Below, in pieces: positions 8,976 to 17,808 of a DNA stretch of 64,000 nt. Each line of letters starts with the position of its first letter. Position 1 is the first letter of the stretch. Below the pieces are notes generated by a model. It was not told the DNA's origin. It ran no database searches and saw only the letters and a program-made list of their open reading frames with translations. Location of the stretch: NCBI RefSeq assembly GCF_902702935.1, contig NZ_LR738855.1:1178001-1242000 (forward strand), given 5' to 3'. The DNA comes from Corynebacterium rouxii. GTDB taxonomy: Bacteria > Actinomycetota > Actinomycetes > Mycobacteriales > Mycobacteriaceae. The translations under genes were made by a program, and so were the position numbers.

Positions 8976-11906
8976 TTAGGGGGAAATCACTGGTCGAGAG
9001 GCTCGCTCGAGAACAACGGCAATGTGCTCGAACGGTCGGTCAGCAATCATTTCTAATCCCATTTCACAGGTGCGGTTAGAGGCAACAAAGCAGTCATAGT
9101 CTCCAGAATTGAGCGAACGACGCTCTTCCTCAGTGGCTGATCCGGTAAGTTCTGGGTGAAGTAGTACTCGATCGCCCGCCGAACCGCAGCAATGAGTACC
9201 TTCTGGTACCGATGCTGAACCCATGGTTTGTGCTACTTTCAACAGATCAGCATCGAGTCCTAGATGTTGTATGGAACAAGTGGGATGGACTGCAATATTT
9301 CCCAAAGTTTCAGTGATTGTTAAATGATCTATGACTTCAGAAGCGAGCCATTCCACCACATCTAAGATGCGAAGTTGCGAAAATCGCTCTTTATCGGTGC
9401 CAGATAAAACTGTAGGGATATTTTCGAGGATCCCGTGAGTACAGCTCGATGCATCGACGATAATTGGAAGTCGACCTTGGTCGGACCAGCGCCACATATC
9501 GTTAACAATCTGGGAAGCATGATATTTAAAGCCTTCTTTGTAGCCCTTTGATGACCAAGGTGTTCCACAACAGCGGCCTCCAACGTCGTGCGGAATCCAC
9601 ACGGGTACACCGCTTCTTCGTCCTAATTCGACCACGGCTTGGGGTAATGACAGACTTGCGGGATGCGCATGGGCGGACTTTCCAAACATACGATTGATGC
9701 AAGCAGAGAAGTAGACAGCTTGCGCTCCGGCCTTGTGTGTCGTGGGTAGTTTTTGAGCTGCTTGGGGAAGATCACCAGGGATACTCGGTAGGAGATCTGG
9801 ATTAATCAATTCACGCCCAGCATTAGTTATATTTTGTAATGATGAGGTGCCGAGCAGTTTCGCGCTGACCAATCCGCCTCGAACTAATTTTTCGATGACC
9901 TCCCATTTTTTCGCCCCTGCCAAAGCAACTTTTCCTGAGGTAGCGCTTGTTTGCTTCTCGCGGAAGTGTTTCATCACTTTGCCGGTATCGATACTGATTG
10001 GGCAAGCTATCGAGCACGAGCCATCAGCTGCGCACATGTCAATAGCATTGTATTGGTATTCTTCTTGAAGTTTTGCCAATACTTCAGAGCCTTCTTCTTG
10101 TCGAGCCATTTCTCGACGTAAGACGATGCGTTGGCGTGGGGTCAGCGTGACATGACGAGAAGGGCAAACAGGCTCACAAAATCCGCATTCCACACAAGAA
10201 TTTATTTCCTGCTCGATCTTGGGGAAACTCTTAAAATTCTGAAGGTGGATGTCTTGCTTCCGGGTGAGCTTAACATCAGGAGCCAAGATTCCTGAAGGAT
10301 CGAGAAGGTTTTTCACCTCCCACATTAGTTCCCATGCTTGGGTACCCCATTCACGTTGCAGGAATGGAGCCATATTAAGCCCAGTACCATGTTCTGCTTT
10401 AAGGGAACCATCGTATTTATCAACTACGAGTTCTGATAAGTCCTCTAGAAACTGTGCATATTTTTCACGTTCCTTCTCAATTCCAAAGTGGGGAAGGATA
10501 AAGAAATGCAGGTTACCAAAAGCTGCATGTCCCATGACCATTTCGGGATACTCATAGGAAGCTAATAGATCAAGAAGATCGGCTGCACCTTGCCCTACTA
10601 AGGCTGGTGGGAAGCAGACGTCTTCGGTAATAAGGGCAGTTCCTTGAGGTCGGTCAGAACCAATAACACCGAACAAGCCATTTCTAATATGCCACGCGCC
10701 TCTTTGTCCGTCTACAGTTTTGTCGAAGGTTAGAGGCGCGATAAGGTCGGCGTCAGCCAATACAGAGCGTGCTTTTTCAATAGTCGAATCGAGATCGGCG
10801 TCATCAACACCACCAACTTCAAGTAGCAATGCAGCGCATGTATCAGGGATATTATTCCATTCACGAGGCGCTTCTCGGAAATTTGCAACAGATCGCTTTA
10901 GTACAGGTGCGACGAGTAACTCACATGCTTCTGCACCAATCCCCATTAGTGGGCTTACGTAGTTAGCTGCGTCTCTCAGATCACTAAGCAGTACCCAAGC
11001 GACAGCCTTTTTTCTTGGCAACCGAACGGTATTAATGACCGATTCAGTGACTACACCAAAGATGCCTTCGGAGCTCACCATTAGCTTAAGAAGAATCTTT
11101 ACTGGTTGATCTTCGTCAAGGAAAGCGTCGAGACGGATTCCATTTGTATTTCTGATGGAAAACTTCTTGCGTAGCCGATCAGTGAGAGCTGAATCTGAGC
11201 GAATCCGATCGCGAAGCTCTATGAGCCCTGCGTGTAATTCGGGTTCTTGTTCTTGGAAACGTAGGTCGCCTGCGGATGTATCCACAATAGTGCCACTGGG
11301 AAGGACAATGCGAGCGTCAACAATTGAGTGATAGACATCGCGGTCCACCGAACAGCGCATGCCACCAGAGTTGTCAGCAACTACGCCACCAATGGTACAA
11401 ACCGCAGTTGAGCCTGGATCTGGTCCAAGCATGACCCCTTGTCGGCCTAGTACTGCTTGCGCGTCACCAAGGACCACACCGGAACGCGCCCACAATTGTG
11501 CACCGTCATTACGCACTTCCATCCCTAAAAAGTGTGTCTTGACGTCTACAAGAATATCGTCGCTTGTGGCCTGTCCGTTGAGCGATGATCCTGCTGCGCG
11601 GAAAGTGAGCTTTCGGCCGTGGTTTCGTGCAAATTGCATAAGCCGAGAAAGGTCGTGCTCATTACGGGGCCGAACAACTACTTGCGGTACACGTCGATAA
11701 GGCGAACCGTCCGACGCATAGCGCACGAGGTCGGACAAGGTTCCCAAAACATTGCTTCTTCCAACTATTTTAGACAACTGGGCTATGAGCTCATTAGGGG
11801 CACCGTCTATCAGCTCAGGGCCTACCGCATCGGCTTGACTAGTGGTGCCTTGCGGACGGCCTATTACGTGGGGATCGGGTAGAAGTAGTTTGCGCATACA
11901 TTGCAC
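8976..11906 (-). CDS. FAD/Fe-S D-2-hydroxyacid dehydrogenase (GlcD-GlcF fusion, YdiJ-like)
   Basis: 976 residues. Residues ~55-290 are a FAD_binding_4 (PCMH) domain: RAAGSSLNGQATSDDILVD, then GPDPGSTAVCTIGGVVADNSGG. Residues ~300-550 are the FAD-linked oxidase C domain, ending near KAEHGTGLNMAPF and LLDPSGILAPDVKL. A ferredoxin-like pair of cysteine clusters follows: CVECGFCEPVCPSRH at ~571 and CAADGSCSIACPIS at ~625. The end carries two CCG-type motifs (GGRCCGTPW, HCCGSAGD), as in GlcF/LldE/HdrD. It likely oxidises D-lactate, D-2-hydroxyglutarate or glycolate and hands electrons to the quinone pool. Start is GTG 11906, or ATG 11897. Convergent with the CFA-like gene, 14 bp apart. Confidence 0.9.
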   Translation of the reverse strand: MQCMRKLLLPDPHVIGRPQGTTSQADAVGPELIDGAPNELIAQLSKIVGRSNVLGTLSDLVRYASDGSPYRRVPQVVVRPRNEHDLSRLMQFARNHGRKLTFRAAGSSLNGQATSDDILVDVKTHFLGMEVRNDGAQLWARSGVVLGDAQAVLGRQGVMLGPDPGSTAVCTIGGVVADNSGGMRCSVDRDVYHSIVDARIVLPSGTIVDTSAGDLRFQEQEPELHAGLIELRDRIRSDSALTDRLRKKFSIRNTNGIRLDAFLDEDQPVKILLKLMVSSEGIFGVVTESVINTVRLPRKKAVAWVLLSDLRDAANYVSPLMGIGAEACELLVAPVLKRSVANFREAPREWNNIPDTCAALLLEVGGVDDADLDSTIEKARSVLADADLIAPLTFDKTVDGQRGAWHIRNGLFGVIGSDRPQGTALITEDVCFPPALVGQGAADLLDLLASYEYPEMVMGHAAFGNLHFFILPHFGIEKEREKYAQFLEDLSELVVDKYDGSLKAEHGTGLNMAPFLQREWGTQAWELMWEVKNLLDPSGILAPDVKLTRKQDIHLQNFKSFPKIEQEINSCVECGFCEPVCPSRHVTLTPRQRIVLRREMARQEEGSEVLAKLQEEYQYNAIDMCAADGSCSIACPISIDTGKVMKHFREKQTSATSGKVALAGAKKWEVIEKLVRGGLVSAKLLGTSSLQNITNAGRELINPDLLPSIPGDLPQAAQKLPTTHKAGAQAVYFSACINRMFGKSAHAHPASLSLPQAVVELGRRSGVPVWIPHDVGGRCCGTPWSSKGYKEGFKYHASQIVNDMWRWSDQGRLPIIVDASSCTHGILENIPTVLSGTDKERFSQLRILDVVEWLASEVIDHLTITETLGNIAVHPTCSIQHLGLDADLLKVAQTMGSASVPEGTHCCGSAGDRVLLHPELTGSATEEERRSLNSGDYDCFVASNRTCEMGLEMIADRPFEHIAVVLERASRPVISP

Positions 11907-12070
11907 GTTAGTGCTTATTTGTCATCTCGCGCACAGTTACCCCCACATTTCGTTACTTAAATTCAATATTTAACCCGTATGGCGGGAATTAAATTCCAGC
12001 ATGTGGGAATTGTGGTTATGATGTGTGATGTAGAACAAAGCAGGAGTATGGCCCATAGGAGGTGCCTAGG

Positions 12071-13045
12071 ATGTCAATGGTTGATAGCCATGAAAAACAG
12101 CGCGGAGACGCTGGGGAAGTAACTACCGAGGATAGGTCTTCAGTAATTGCCGTCCTCGTGTTTCCGGTTTTGATGATTGTAGGCGCAGTTATTGCGTATC
12201 AAACGCCGGAAACTTTTGTCGGCTTCAAGCCATATCTAAATCCAATGCTGATGTTCATTATGTTTGCGATGGGATTGACGATCACACTTCCTGATTTGAA
12301 AGAGGTCGCTCGGCGACCATGGCCAATAGCACTGGGGGTGGTGTGTCAATTTATTGTCATGCCTTTGTCTGCCGTCGCAATATCTTCAATATTGGGCTTC
12401 GATCAGTCGCTTACCATCGGGTTAATTCTCTTGGGATCCGTGCCTGGGGGTACCTCCTCAAATGTATTGACGTATTTAGCAAAAGGCGATGTTGCGCTAT
12501 CTGTGGCAATGACTTCAGTTTCTACACTGGTATCGCCGTTTGCTACACCGTTGATCATGGTGCTTTTAGCTGGAGAAAGCGCTGAGGTCAATGCTTCTGG
12601 AATGATGGTGAGTTTGCTAAAAACTGTATTGATTCCGGTTGGGGTTGGGCTCATTTTAAGATTTTTCGCCCAGCGCTTTGTTGATGCTGTACTACCGGTA
12701 TTGCCGTGGCTTTCGATCGCGGTGATTGGGATCGTGATGATGACGGTTGTGGCTGGGGCCCATGCCAAATTAGCTACAGTTGGCATCGTGGTTGTGCTAG
12801 GTGTTGCGATTCAAAATCTTATTGGGTTTGTTGCTGGATACTGGAGCGCTCGCTTTATGCGTCAACCAGAAGCTTCGTGTCGGACTACGTCGATCGAAGT
12901 TGCCGCCCAAAACTCTGGGCTGGCAGCTTCGATGGCAACACAGTTTTTTACTCCGGAAGCAGCGTTGCCTGGCGCGGTTGCGACAATCTATGCAAATATC
13001 TCTGGCGCGTTTTATGCGGCGATAGTTCGACGTAGGGCGCTGTAG
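12071..13045 (+). CDS. BASS-family sodium:organic anion symporter
   Basis: 324 residues with about nine hydrophobic segments. Family signatures: PYLNPMLMFIMFAMGLTI near the N-terminus, LLGSVPGGTSSNVLTYLAKGDVALSVAMTS in the middle (the conserved GxxPGGxxSN sodium-site loop), and EVAAQNSGLAASMA toward the end (EvgmQNs-like). It probably imports an organic acid or bile-acid-like anion with Na+; the substrate is unknown. AGGAGG at 12057-12062, 8 nt upstream, fixes the ATG at 12071; the GTG at 12062 overlaps the ribosome site and is unlikely. Divergent from the dehydrogenase gene. Confidence 0.92.
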   Translation: MSMVDSHEKQRGDAGEVTTEDRSSVIAVLVFPVLMIVGAVIAYQTPETFVGFKPYLNPMLMFIMFAMGLTITLPDLKEVARRPWPIALGVVCQFIVMPLSAVAISSILGFDQSLTIGLILLGSVPGGTSSNVLTYLAKGDVALSVAMTSVSTLVSPFATPLIMVLLAGESAEVNASGMMVSLLKTVLIPVGVGLILRFFAQRFVDAVLPVLPWLSIAVIGIVMMTVVAGAHAKLATVGIVVVLGVAIQNLIGFVAGYWSARFMRQPEASCRTTSIEVAAQNSGLAASMATQFFTPEAALPGAVATIYANISGAFYAAIVRRRAL

Positions 13046-13066
13046 GAAAGGAAGCAAGAATAAATC

Positions 13067-13098
13067 GGCTGTGATGTAGAAGTGCATTACAGCCTTTC
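13067..13098 (+). terminator. Probable terminator of the BASS transporter gene
   Basis: 10-bp stem (ggctgtgatg / cattacagcc, one G-U pair) with an 8-nt loop followed by tttcct. Its 3' arm overlaps a second possible hairpin (13092-13113). Confidence 0.6.
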
Positions 13099-13374
13099 CT
13101 GCGAGGGAAAGGCTTAAATGACATAATGTACATTATCGGACATTTGGGGTCGGTTGAAAATTTCTGGAGAGCTAAGCCAGTTTATGCGGTTTGTATGCCC
13201 AGTGTTCATTGTCTGCGTTGTCTGTGGCATTTAACCTTTATGAAGATTCATATTTAAGCGGCTCGGCATTGAGGTCCAAGTTTATGTGTGATGATAGCTC
13301 CTGTTTGAATGTCTGGGATATGGGTATAGAAAAGGCTATAACTTTCCTTTTGGTGGCAGTTGGTAAGACATCGA

Positions 13375-13413
13375 GACCCTACTATTACGTCACAGTGACA
13401 TAATAGTAGGGTC
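13375..13413. terminator. Terminator facing the YceI operon
   Basis: Inverted repeat gaccctactatta / taatagtagggtc with inner gtca / tgac pairing, just downstream of the stop at 13425 on the minus strand. Confidence 0.8.
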
Positions 13414-13424
13414 CTTCCATTGGC

Positions 13425-13619
13425 CTACATTTCTGAATTAAGAAGATTTCGATCATCTTTTTTAGAGCGGTACGCTACCCACAGCTGTAGACCGGTAAGT
13501 AAAGCAAATGCTCCGGCGATAAGAGCCAACCAAGGCAAAGATTGTTGGATCATATACGCCATGAACGCTATGAGCACGACAATCCGGAGCCACAACGCAG
13601 GAATCATTCTATGCGCCAT
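13425..13619 (-). CDS. Small two-helix membrane protein, function unknown
   Basis: 64 residues with two hydrophobic stretches (LRIVVLIAFMAYMI and LALIAGAFALLTGLQLWVAY) and a charged tail RSKKDDRNLLNSEM. I do not recognise the family. It follows the YceI gene on the same strand by 16 bp, with AGGAAGAAG about 9 nt upstream of the ATG, and the operon ends at the terminator just downstream. These facts argue that it is a real gene. It may assist the membrane-anchored YceI protein, but that is speculation. Confidence 0.6.
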   Translation of the reverse strand: MAHRMIPALWLRIVVLIAFMAYMIQQSLPWLALIAGAFALLTGLQLWVAYRSKKDDRNLLNSEM

Positions 13620-13635
13620 CGTTACGAGCTTCTTC

Positions 13636-14334
13636 CTAGGATCCGGACTTTTCGAGGTTTAGTAAGACGTTGATTTCTCCGTTTTCGTCAATTTTTGCGG
13701 CTACAAACTCAGGCATGTGTACATTAAAATCGAGCCGATTAATCGGAATGGTCGTCGATACTTTTACCGTATTGCCGTCGCGAATAATTGTGAAATCTGG
13801 TGTCACGTCACGTGTTACACCGTGAATGGTGAGTTTTCCGGGAATCCTAAGCTCAATAGATGTTCCATCGCTTGGCACGGCCGAAAGATCTACTGCTTGG
13901 GAAATTTCGTAGGAAGCTTCAGGAAACTTGGCAGTTTCGAAAATCTTTGAGCGTACATTTGTGTCGCGTTTTTGATTGTCGGTATGGATATCCGCCATAT
14001 CGATCGTGACGGTTCCGGAAGTTAAGCGTGAATTTTTAACGGAAACATTTCCTGACACTGACCGCGTTGACCCTGATGTGACTCTCTTGTCACCAGGTAG
14101 AACTTCATGAAAGGTGAATCCTGCAGAACTGATATTAGGGGCTTTCCCGTAAGTAACGGACCATTCTCCATCAATATCTGTGGAAGCTGGCTGTGCATTG
14201 GAGGTGTCTATCTGTTCGGTTTTTACCCCCGGGTTTGTGAGCAATGGGATAAGGGCTATGGCTACCGCTACGATGGCGAGAACCGCGACCGCTATAAAAG
14301 TGCCAATAATAATGGGCTTTTGCTTGTTATCCAT
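13636..14334 (-). CDS. Membrane-anchored YceI-domain protein
   Basis: 232 residues. An N-terminal membrane anchor (IIIGTFIAVAVLAIVAVAIAL) is followed by an extracytoplasmic YceI beta-barrel domain from about residue 50: DGEWSVTYGKAPNISSAGFTFHE, then VSGNVSVKNSRLTSGTVTIDMADIHTD, RDTNVRSKIFETAKFPEASY, and the closing strands GKLTIHGVTRDVTPDF and PINRLDFNVH. YceI proteins bind polyprenoid chains in a lipocalin-like pocket, so a role with isoprenoid quinone or polyprenol carriers in the envelope is possible. Located between a zinc-ribbon gene (13 bp upstream) and a small membrane protein gene on the same strand. Confidence 0.88.
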   Translation of the reverse strand: MDNKQKPIIIGTFIAVAVLAIVAVAIALIPLLTNPGVKTEQIDTSNAQPASTDIDGEWSVTYGKAPNISSAGFTFHEVLPGDKRVTSGSTRSVSGNVSVKNSRLTSGTVTIDMADIHTDNQKRDTNVRSKIFETAKFPEASYEISQAVDLSAVPSDGTSIELRIPGKLTIHGVTRDVTPDFTIIRDGNTVKVSTTIPINRLDFNVHMPEFVAAKIDENGEINVLLNLEKSGS

Positions 14335-14347
14335 AGTGATGTCTCTT

Positions 14348-14677
14348 TTACCTTAATCTCTCGATTTTCTTTGCCAATGAGACAAGCTCTGCACAAAGCT
14401 CTTTCATATCTTCGGCGCTGATGCCTTCGTCTGCGGCGGTGGCTATATCTTCGGCGGAACATCGTAGTTCATACAGTGCATCGCGGAGGTTGTCTACTTT
14501 TTCAGGAACTAAAACAACTGCTCCTTCTGGAAGTGCGGTTTTTGCTCCGGATCCATGTCGCTGTTCATATGCGCGCTGTCTGCAGGATTGGCTACAAAAT
14601 TTCTTCGGGCGACCTCGGCCGTTGGAGTTTAGCTCTTTGCCGCACCAGGCGCAGGTCGGGATTCGTTTCGTAGGCAT
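14348..14677 (-). CDS. Small zinc-ribbon protein, unknown role
   Basis: 109 residues. Four cysteines near the N-terminus form a zinc-binding pattern, CAWC then CSQSC (C-x2-C-x14-C-x3-C), in a basic context (RGRPKKFCSQSCRQRAYEQRHG) that suggests nucleic-acid contact. The C-terminal ~55 residues are acidic and helical (ELRCSAEDIATAADEGISAEDM). The gene is divergent from rbpA and leads the YceI operon. TATGAT at 14685-14690 (minus strand) ends 7 nt before the ATG at 14677, a leaderless promoter; this favours it over the upstream ATG at 14689. Confidence 0.75.
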   Translation of the reverse strand: MPTKRIPTCAWCGKELNSNGRGRPKKFCSQSCRQRAYEQRHGSGAKTALPEGAVVLVPEKVDNLRDALYELRCSAEDIATAADEGISAEDMKELCAELVSLAKKIERLR

Positions 14678-14684
14678 CCGCCAT

Positions 14685-14690
14685 ATCATA
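14685..14690 (-). promoter_or_regulatory. -10 element of leaderless zinc-ribbon gene
   Basis: TATGAT on the minus strand, 7 nt before the ATG, differing from TATAAT at one position. Confidence 0.6.
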
Positions 14691-14801
14691 GCGAACGAAA
14701 CTCCCTACCGTATATTCGACTTATATCAAAGGCCCTTTTTGTAGGTGAATTTTATAGATTTTATATTTTTATGGCGGTAAAACTCCTATAAAGGCCATGC
14801 T

Positions 14802-14829
14802 GGGAACAAAAAGCTAGCCGCCATACGTT
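14802..14829 (+). promoter_or_regulatory. SigH-type stress promoter upstream of rbpA
   Basis: GGGAAC at 14802-14807, an 18-nt spacer, then CGTT at 14826-14829. This matches the GGAAT/C and GTT elements of the SigH/SigR ECF sigma factors. TATAGT at 14829-14834 overlaps it and could serve as a housekeeping -10. Confidence 0.6.
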
Positions 14830-14941
14830 ATAGTAAAAGATCTGTGTAGTTATGTCTTCTTCTCTCCTACTCGTGAAGAAACATGAGACTATGAACATCC
14901 AATGCTTGAATCGCTAGAACGAAAGGACGGGGATTCCTCTT

Positions 14942-15331
14942 ATGGCAGATCGCGTACTACGTGGCAGTCGAATGGGTGCTGTGAGCTACGAAACTGACCG
15001 TGATCATGATCTCGCTCCACGTCAGATGGTCCGTTACAAAACTGAAACGGGTGAAATTTTTGACGTGCCTTTCGCTCATGACGCTGAAATTCCAAGTGAG
15101 TGGCTGTGCAAGAATGGTCAGCTGGGCATCCTCATGGAAGGTGAAGGTGTAGAAGCCAAGCCTGTTAAACCAGCACGTACACACTGGGATATGCTTCGTG
15201 AACGTCGTTCTCTTGAAGAACTTGATGTTCTTTTGGAAGAGCGGATTGAAATGCTTCGTAAACGACGTCGCAATGCTGCGCGTTTGCTGAAACAACAGCA
15301 GGAAGAAGCTGCCGCAGCTCAAAATTCCTAA
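14942..15331 (+). CDS. rbpA: RNA polymerase-binding protein RbpA
   Basis: 129 residues. RbpA is an actinobacterial protein that binds the sigma-A/B subunit and promoter DNA and stabilises the open complex. The sequence shows the family layout: N-terminal tail MADRVLRGSRMGAVSYETD, core ARQMVRYKT-like region (APRQMVRYKTETGEIFDVPFAHDAEIPSEWLC), basic linker, and sigma-interaction domain KPARTHWDMLRERRSLEELDVLLEERIEMLRKRR. The core lacks most of the zinc cysteines found in Streptomyces RbpA (only one Cys, in EWLCKNGQ). It is divergent from the zinc-ribbon gene and is probably stress-induced through the SigH-type promoter upstream. Confidence 0.95.
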   Translation: MADRVLRGSRMGAVSYETDRDHDLAPRQMVRYKTETGEIFDVPFAHDAEIPSEWLCKNGQLGILMEGEGVEAKPVKPARTHWDMLRERRSLEELDVLLEERIEMLRKRRRNAARLLKQQQEEAAAAQNS

Positions 15332-15353
15332 AGTCAGATTTCGACTTGAAACT

Positions 15354-15399
15354 AATAGGGGGCGGTGCACAGGATTTCTCCTGCGCACCGCCCCCTATT
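15354..15399. terminator. Bidirectional terminator between rbpA and ppm1
   Basis: Very strong GC-rich stem (aatagggggcggtgc / gcaccgccccctatt, extended inward by cagga / tcctg with a small mismatch), between convergent genes. Confidence 0.9.
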
Positions 15400-15410
15400 C
15401 GAGATGGGCT

Positions 15411-16214
15411 CTAGATAAGATGCTTCTTACGGAAAGAGCTAACCTCATGGCGAATGAGACGTGAAGACTCTGTATAAAGATTGGTGATCTGTTCTTTGCG
15501 GTGCTGGATACCCCACTTTGTCACCTCGAGGAGGGAATCCTTGACAAAACTACCGTCAAGCTTAGACTCACCGATTTCTCGTTCTGTGAAAGTAATCGGA
15601 ACTTCGCGCACATCGAAACCAAGCTGAATGACACGCCACGCCATATCTACTTGGAAAATATAGCCAGCATTAGATAGCTCGTTGAGATCAACTGTCTCAA
15701 GTACCTCTCGACGGAAAGCACGGTAACCCGCGGTCATGTCAGAAAGTCCTGCGCCAAGGGCTAAGGAAATGTAGATATTACCGCCCTTAGATAACACCCA
15801 ACGATTCTTAGGCCAGTTCACAACTTTGCCACCTGGTACATAACGGGAACCAATGACGAGATCCGCGCCGTTATCCACCTGTGCAAGCAACAGGTGGAGT
15901 TGTTCGGGTGCATGTGAGCCGTCGGCATCCATCTCACATAGCACGGTGTAGTCGCGTTCTAGGCCCCATTGGAAGCCAGCCACGTAGGCTCCACACAAAC
16001 CGCCTTTACCCTCGCGGTGAAGCACTTTAATGTGCGCGTCTGCAGCCGCCAAGGCGTCGGCTGCCTCTCCTGTGCCATCTGGGCTATTGTCATCCACGAC
16101 GAGGATGTCTACGTTAGGGTTTGTCTTACGTACACGGCCCGTGATCAATGGGAGATTTTCCAACTCGTTATACGTTGGAATGATCACCAAGGTTTTTTCG
16201 CTGGGCATGGACAT
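15411..16214 (-). CDS. ppm1: Polyprenol-monophosphomannose synthase
   Basis: 267 residues from the chosen ATG. A family 2 glycosyltransferase: [13 protein letters not shown], then [15 protein letters not shown] (nucleotide and metal contacts) and [14 protein letters not shown] (DxD-like). It moves mannose from GDP-mannose to polyprenyl phosphate; the product feeds lipomannan/lipoarabinomannan synthesis and protein O-mannosylation at the membrane. It follows lnt on the same strand, and the two together correspond to the split Ppm1/Ppm2 arrangement of corynebacteria. The frame reaches a TTG at 16235, 5 bp after the lnt stop, with GAGGAG overlapping it; the ATG at 16214 or 16208 is more likely, though not certain. 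Confidence 0.93.
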   Translation of the reverse strand: MSMPSEKTLVIIPTYNELENLPLITGRVRKTNPNVDILVVDDNSPDGTGEAADALAAADAHIKVLHREGKGGLCGAYVAGFQWGLERDYTVLCEMDADGSHAPEQLHLLLAQVDNGADLVIGSRYVPGGKVVNWPKNRWVLSKGGNIYISLALGAGLSDMTAGYRAFRREVLETVDLNELSNAGYIFQVDMAWRVIQLGFDVREVPITFTEREIGESKLDGSFVKDSLLEVTKWGIQHRKEQITNLYTESSRLIRHEVSSFRKKHLI

Positions 16215-16239
16215 GAGTTTTTCGTAGCTCCTCAATTGA

Positions 16240-17799
16240 TCAATTCTTTTTGCGTGGTGCTCGAGATGATGCTTGTGGCATCTTTCTGCGTATAGCTAAC
16301 GCAGATACTGCGCATAGAGTTCCAATAATAACCAAGACTTCCTCCAATAGCGTGCCATACCGCGCGGAAAAAGTGATGGTTTCTTTCAACGGAAGCGATT
16401 GTACTAGAGTTGCCGATTCGAATATTTTCGAGTGTTGGAGTACTTCACCACTCGGTGTCACTATAGCCGAAACACCTGAAGTAGCTGCTACGACCACTGC
16501 TCGGTCGAGTTCGATTGCGCGCATACGGCTCATAGCAAGCTGCTGATAAGTCATATCTGTGAACCCAAAAGTGGCATTATTCGTAGGGGTCGCTAATACT
16601 TGTGCCCCCGCCAGTACCGCGTCTCGTCCTGCTTGGTCGAATGCCACTTCGTAACAAGTGCTTATTCCGAGCTTGACTGTTTCTCCTAATTGAGCAGCAT
16701 GAACTCGTACAACGCCGTTACCTTCACCTGGTTTGAAATCGCCGGCGAGATCAACGAGCGAAGAAAACTTTCGGAAAAAGTCGCGCCAAGGCATCCACTC
16801 GCCAAAAGGTTGTAAAAACTTTTTGACATGCCAGTCTCCTTCCCCAGTTTCCGGATCGAAAACCACCATGGCATTTCGAGCGCCTACTTCATCGGTTGTA
16901 ACCGTCCCGACAACAATGGGCGCTTGTGCTGAAACGACCGCAGAGTCGATGAGATTGCGTGCGCGAACATCTGCAAAAGGATCGACATCCGAGGAATTTT
17001 CCGGCCACACTACGAAGTCAACTGGTTCAGTTATTTTTTTCGTTTCTTGTACATGGTTCGCTAATACAGCTCTACGCTGAGCATTGAAATCCAGTCCAAG
17101 TCGAGGAACATTGCCTTGAACAGCAGCCACGGTGACTTGGTGTTGCCCTGTTAAATCTTGGCTTTCGGAAGACCTGAGATTAAACCACGTGCCAGCCGTG
17201 ACCACGCTCATGATGACAGAGATTGTGAGAGCCAATCGTGTATTTGTGCGCTGGAGCAGTGCGAAGATCAATGCACCTACCAACATTGTGGCAAATGAGA
17301 CTAACGCAGGGCCACCCCATGCTGCAAAGGGTGCTAAAGGGCCACCTATCTGACCCCATGCGAGGCGAACCCATGCAAAACCGCCAAATGGATAGTTGGA
17401 CCTCAGCCACTCCACTGCGAGCAGTACAAACGGGGCTGTAATCCACCCTTTTCGTGTAGATAACAGTTTTGCTAACGGTGCTCCCCACAGAATTGAATAC
17501 AAAGATAAAAATATCGACAAAGCAACGTAAGGCATTGCCCCTACAAATTCGCCGATCCACGGGAGAAGTAATAAAAACAGTGTTACGGAATGAGCGATCG
17601 CGATAAGTGTGCTCATTCGCGAAGAAAGACATTCTGAATGCCGAGGAGCTAGTGACCATAGCAGCAATGCGATACCGATTGGTGCACAGCTGTACCAGCC
17701 TAGAGGCTGATAAGACGAGAAAACGAGCAATGCTGCGACTACCGCTGCAGCGAAACGTGTGAGAAGCACTCGAGCTGCTCGGGACCTTTTCCGATTCAC
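16240..17799 (-). CDS. lnt: Apolipoprotein N-acyltransferase
   Basis: 519 residues. About six N-terminal membrane helices are followed by a nitrilase-type domain from residue ~225. Catalytic triad candidates: Glu in [10 protein letters not shown] (E-K-C type: Glu about residue 268), Lys in [15 protein letters not shown], and Cys in [10 protein letters not shown]. The enzyme adds the third acyl chain to the N-terminal cysteine of lipoproteins. In mycobacteria the equivalent is fused to Ppm1; here it is a separate gene, as in C. glutamicum (Ppm2). It is probably co-transcribed with ppm1, which begins just downstream; fxsA ends 9 bp before its start. Confidence 0.94.
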   Translation of the reverse strand: MNRKRSRAARVLLTRFAAAVVAALLVFSSYQPLGWYSCAPIGIALLLWSLAPRHSECLSSRMSTLIAIAHSVTLFLLLLPWIGEFVGAMPYVALSIFLSLYSILWGAPLAKLLSTRKGWITAPFVLLAVEWLRSNYPFGGFAWVRLAWGQIGGPLAPFAAWGGPALVSFATMLVGALIFALLQRTNTRLALTISVIMSVVTAGTWFNLRSSESQDLTGQHQVTVAAVQGNVPRLGLDFNAQRRAVLANHVQETKKITEPVDFVVWPENSSDVDPFADVRARNLIDSAVVSAQAPIVVGTVTTDEVGARNAMVVFDPETGEGDWHVKKFLQPFGEWMPWRDFFRKFSSLVDLAGDFKPGEGNGVVRVHAAQLGETVKLGISTCYEVAFDQAGRDAVLAGAQVLATPTNNATFGFTDMTYQQLAMSRMRAIELDRAVVVAATSGVSAIVTPSGEVLQHSKIFESATLVQSLPLKETITFSARYGTLLEEVLVIIGTLCAVSALAIRRKMPQASSRAPRKKN

Positions 17800-17808
17800 G
17801 CTTATGAG

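Larger units (their letters stand above)
13046..13424. other. Gene-free interval of ~380 bp with hairpins and a palindrome
   Basis: No open frame here looks coding. It holds the transporter terminator, a second overlapping hairpin (gcctttcc / ggaaaggc at 13092-13113), a perfect 14-bp palindrome ataatgtacattat at 13123-13136, and the terminator of the minus-strand operon at the far end. The middle part (about 13140-13370) shows nothing I recognise and may be the remains of a lost gene. Confidence 0.6.

Noticed and set aside
13191..13403. 70-residue open frame in the gene-free interval
   Set aside because: No ribosome site, runs into a terminator hairpin, and composition does not look like coding sequence.
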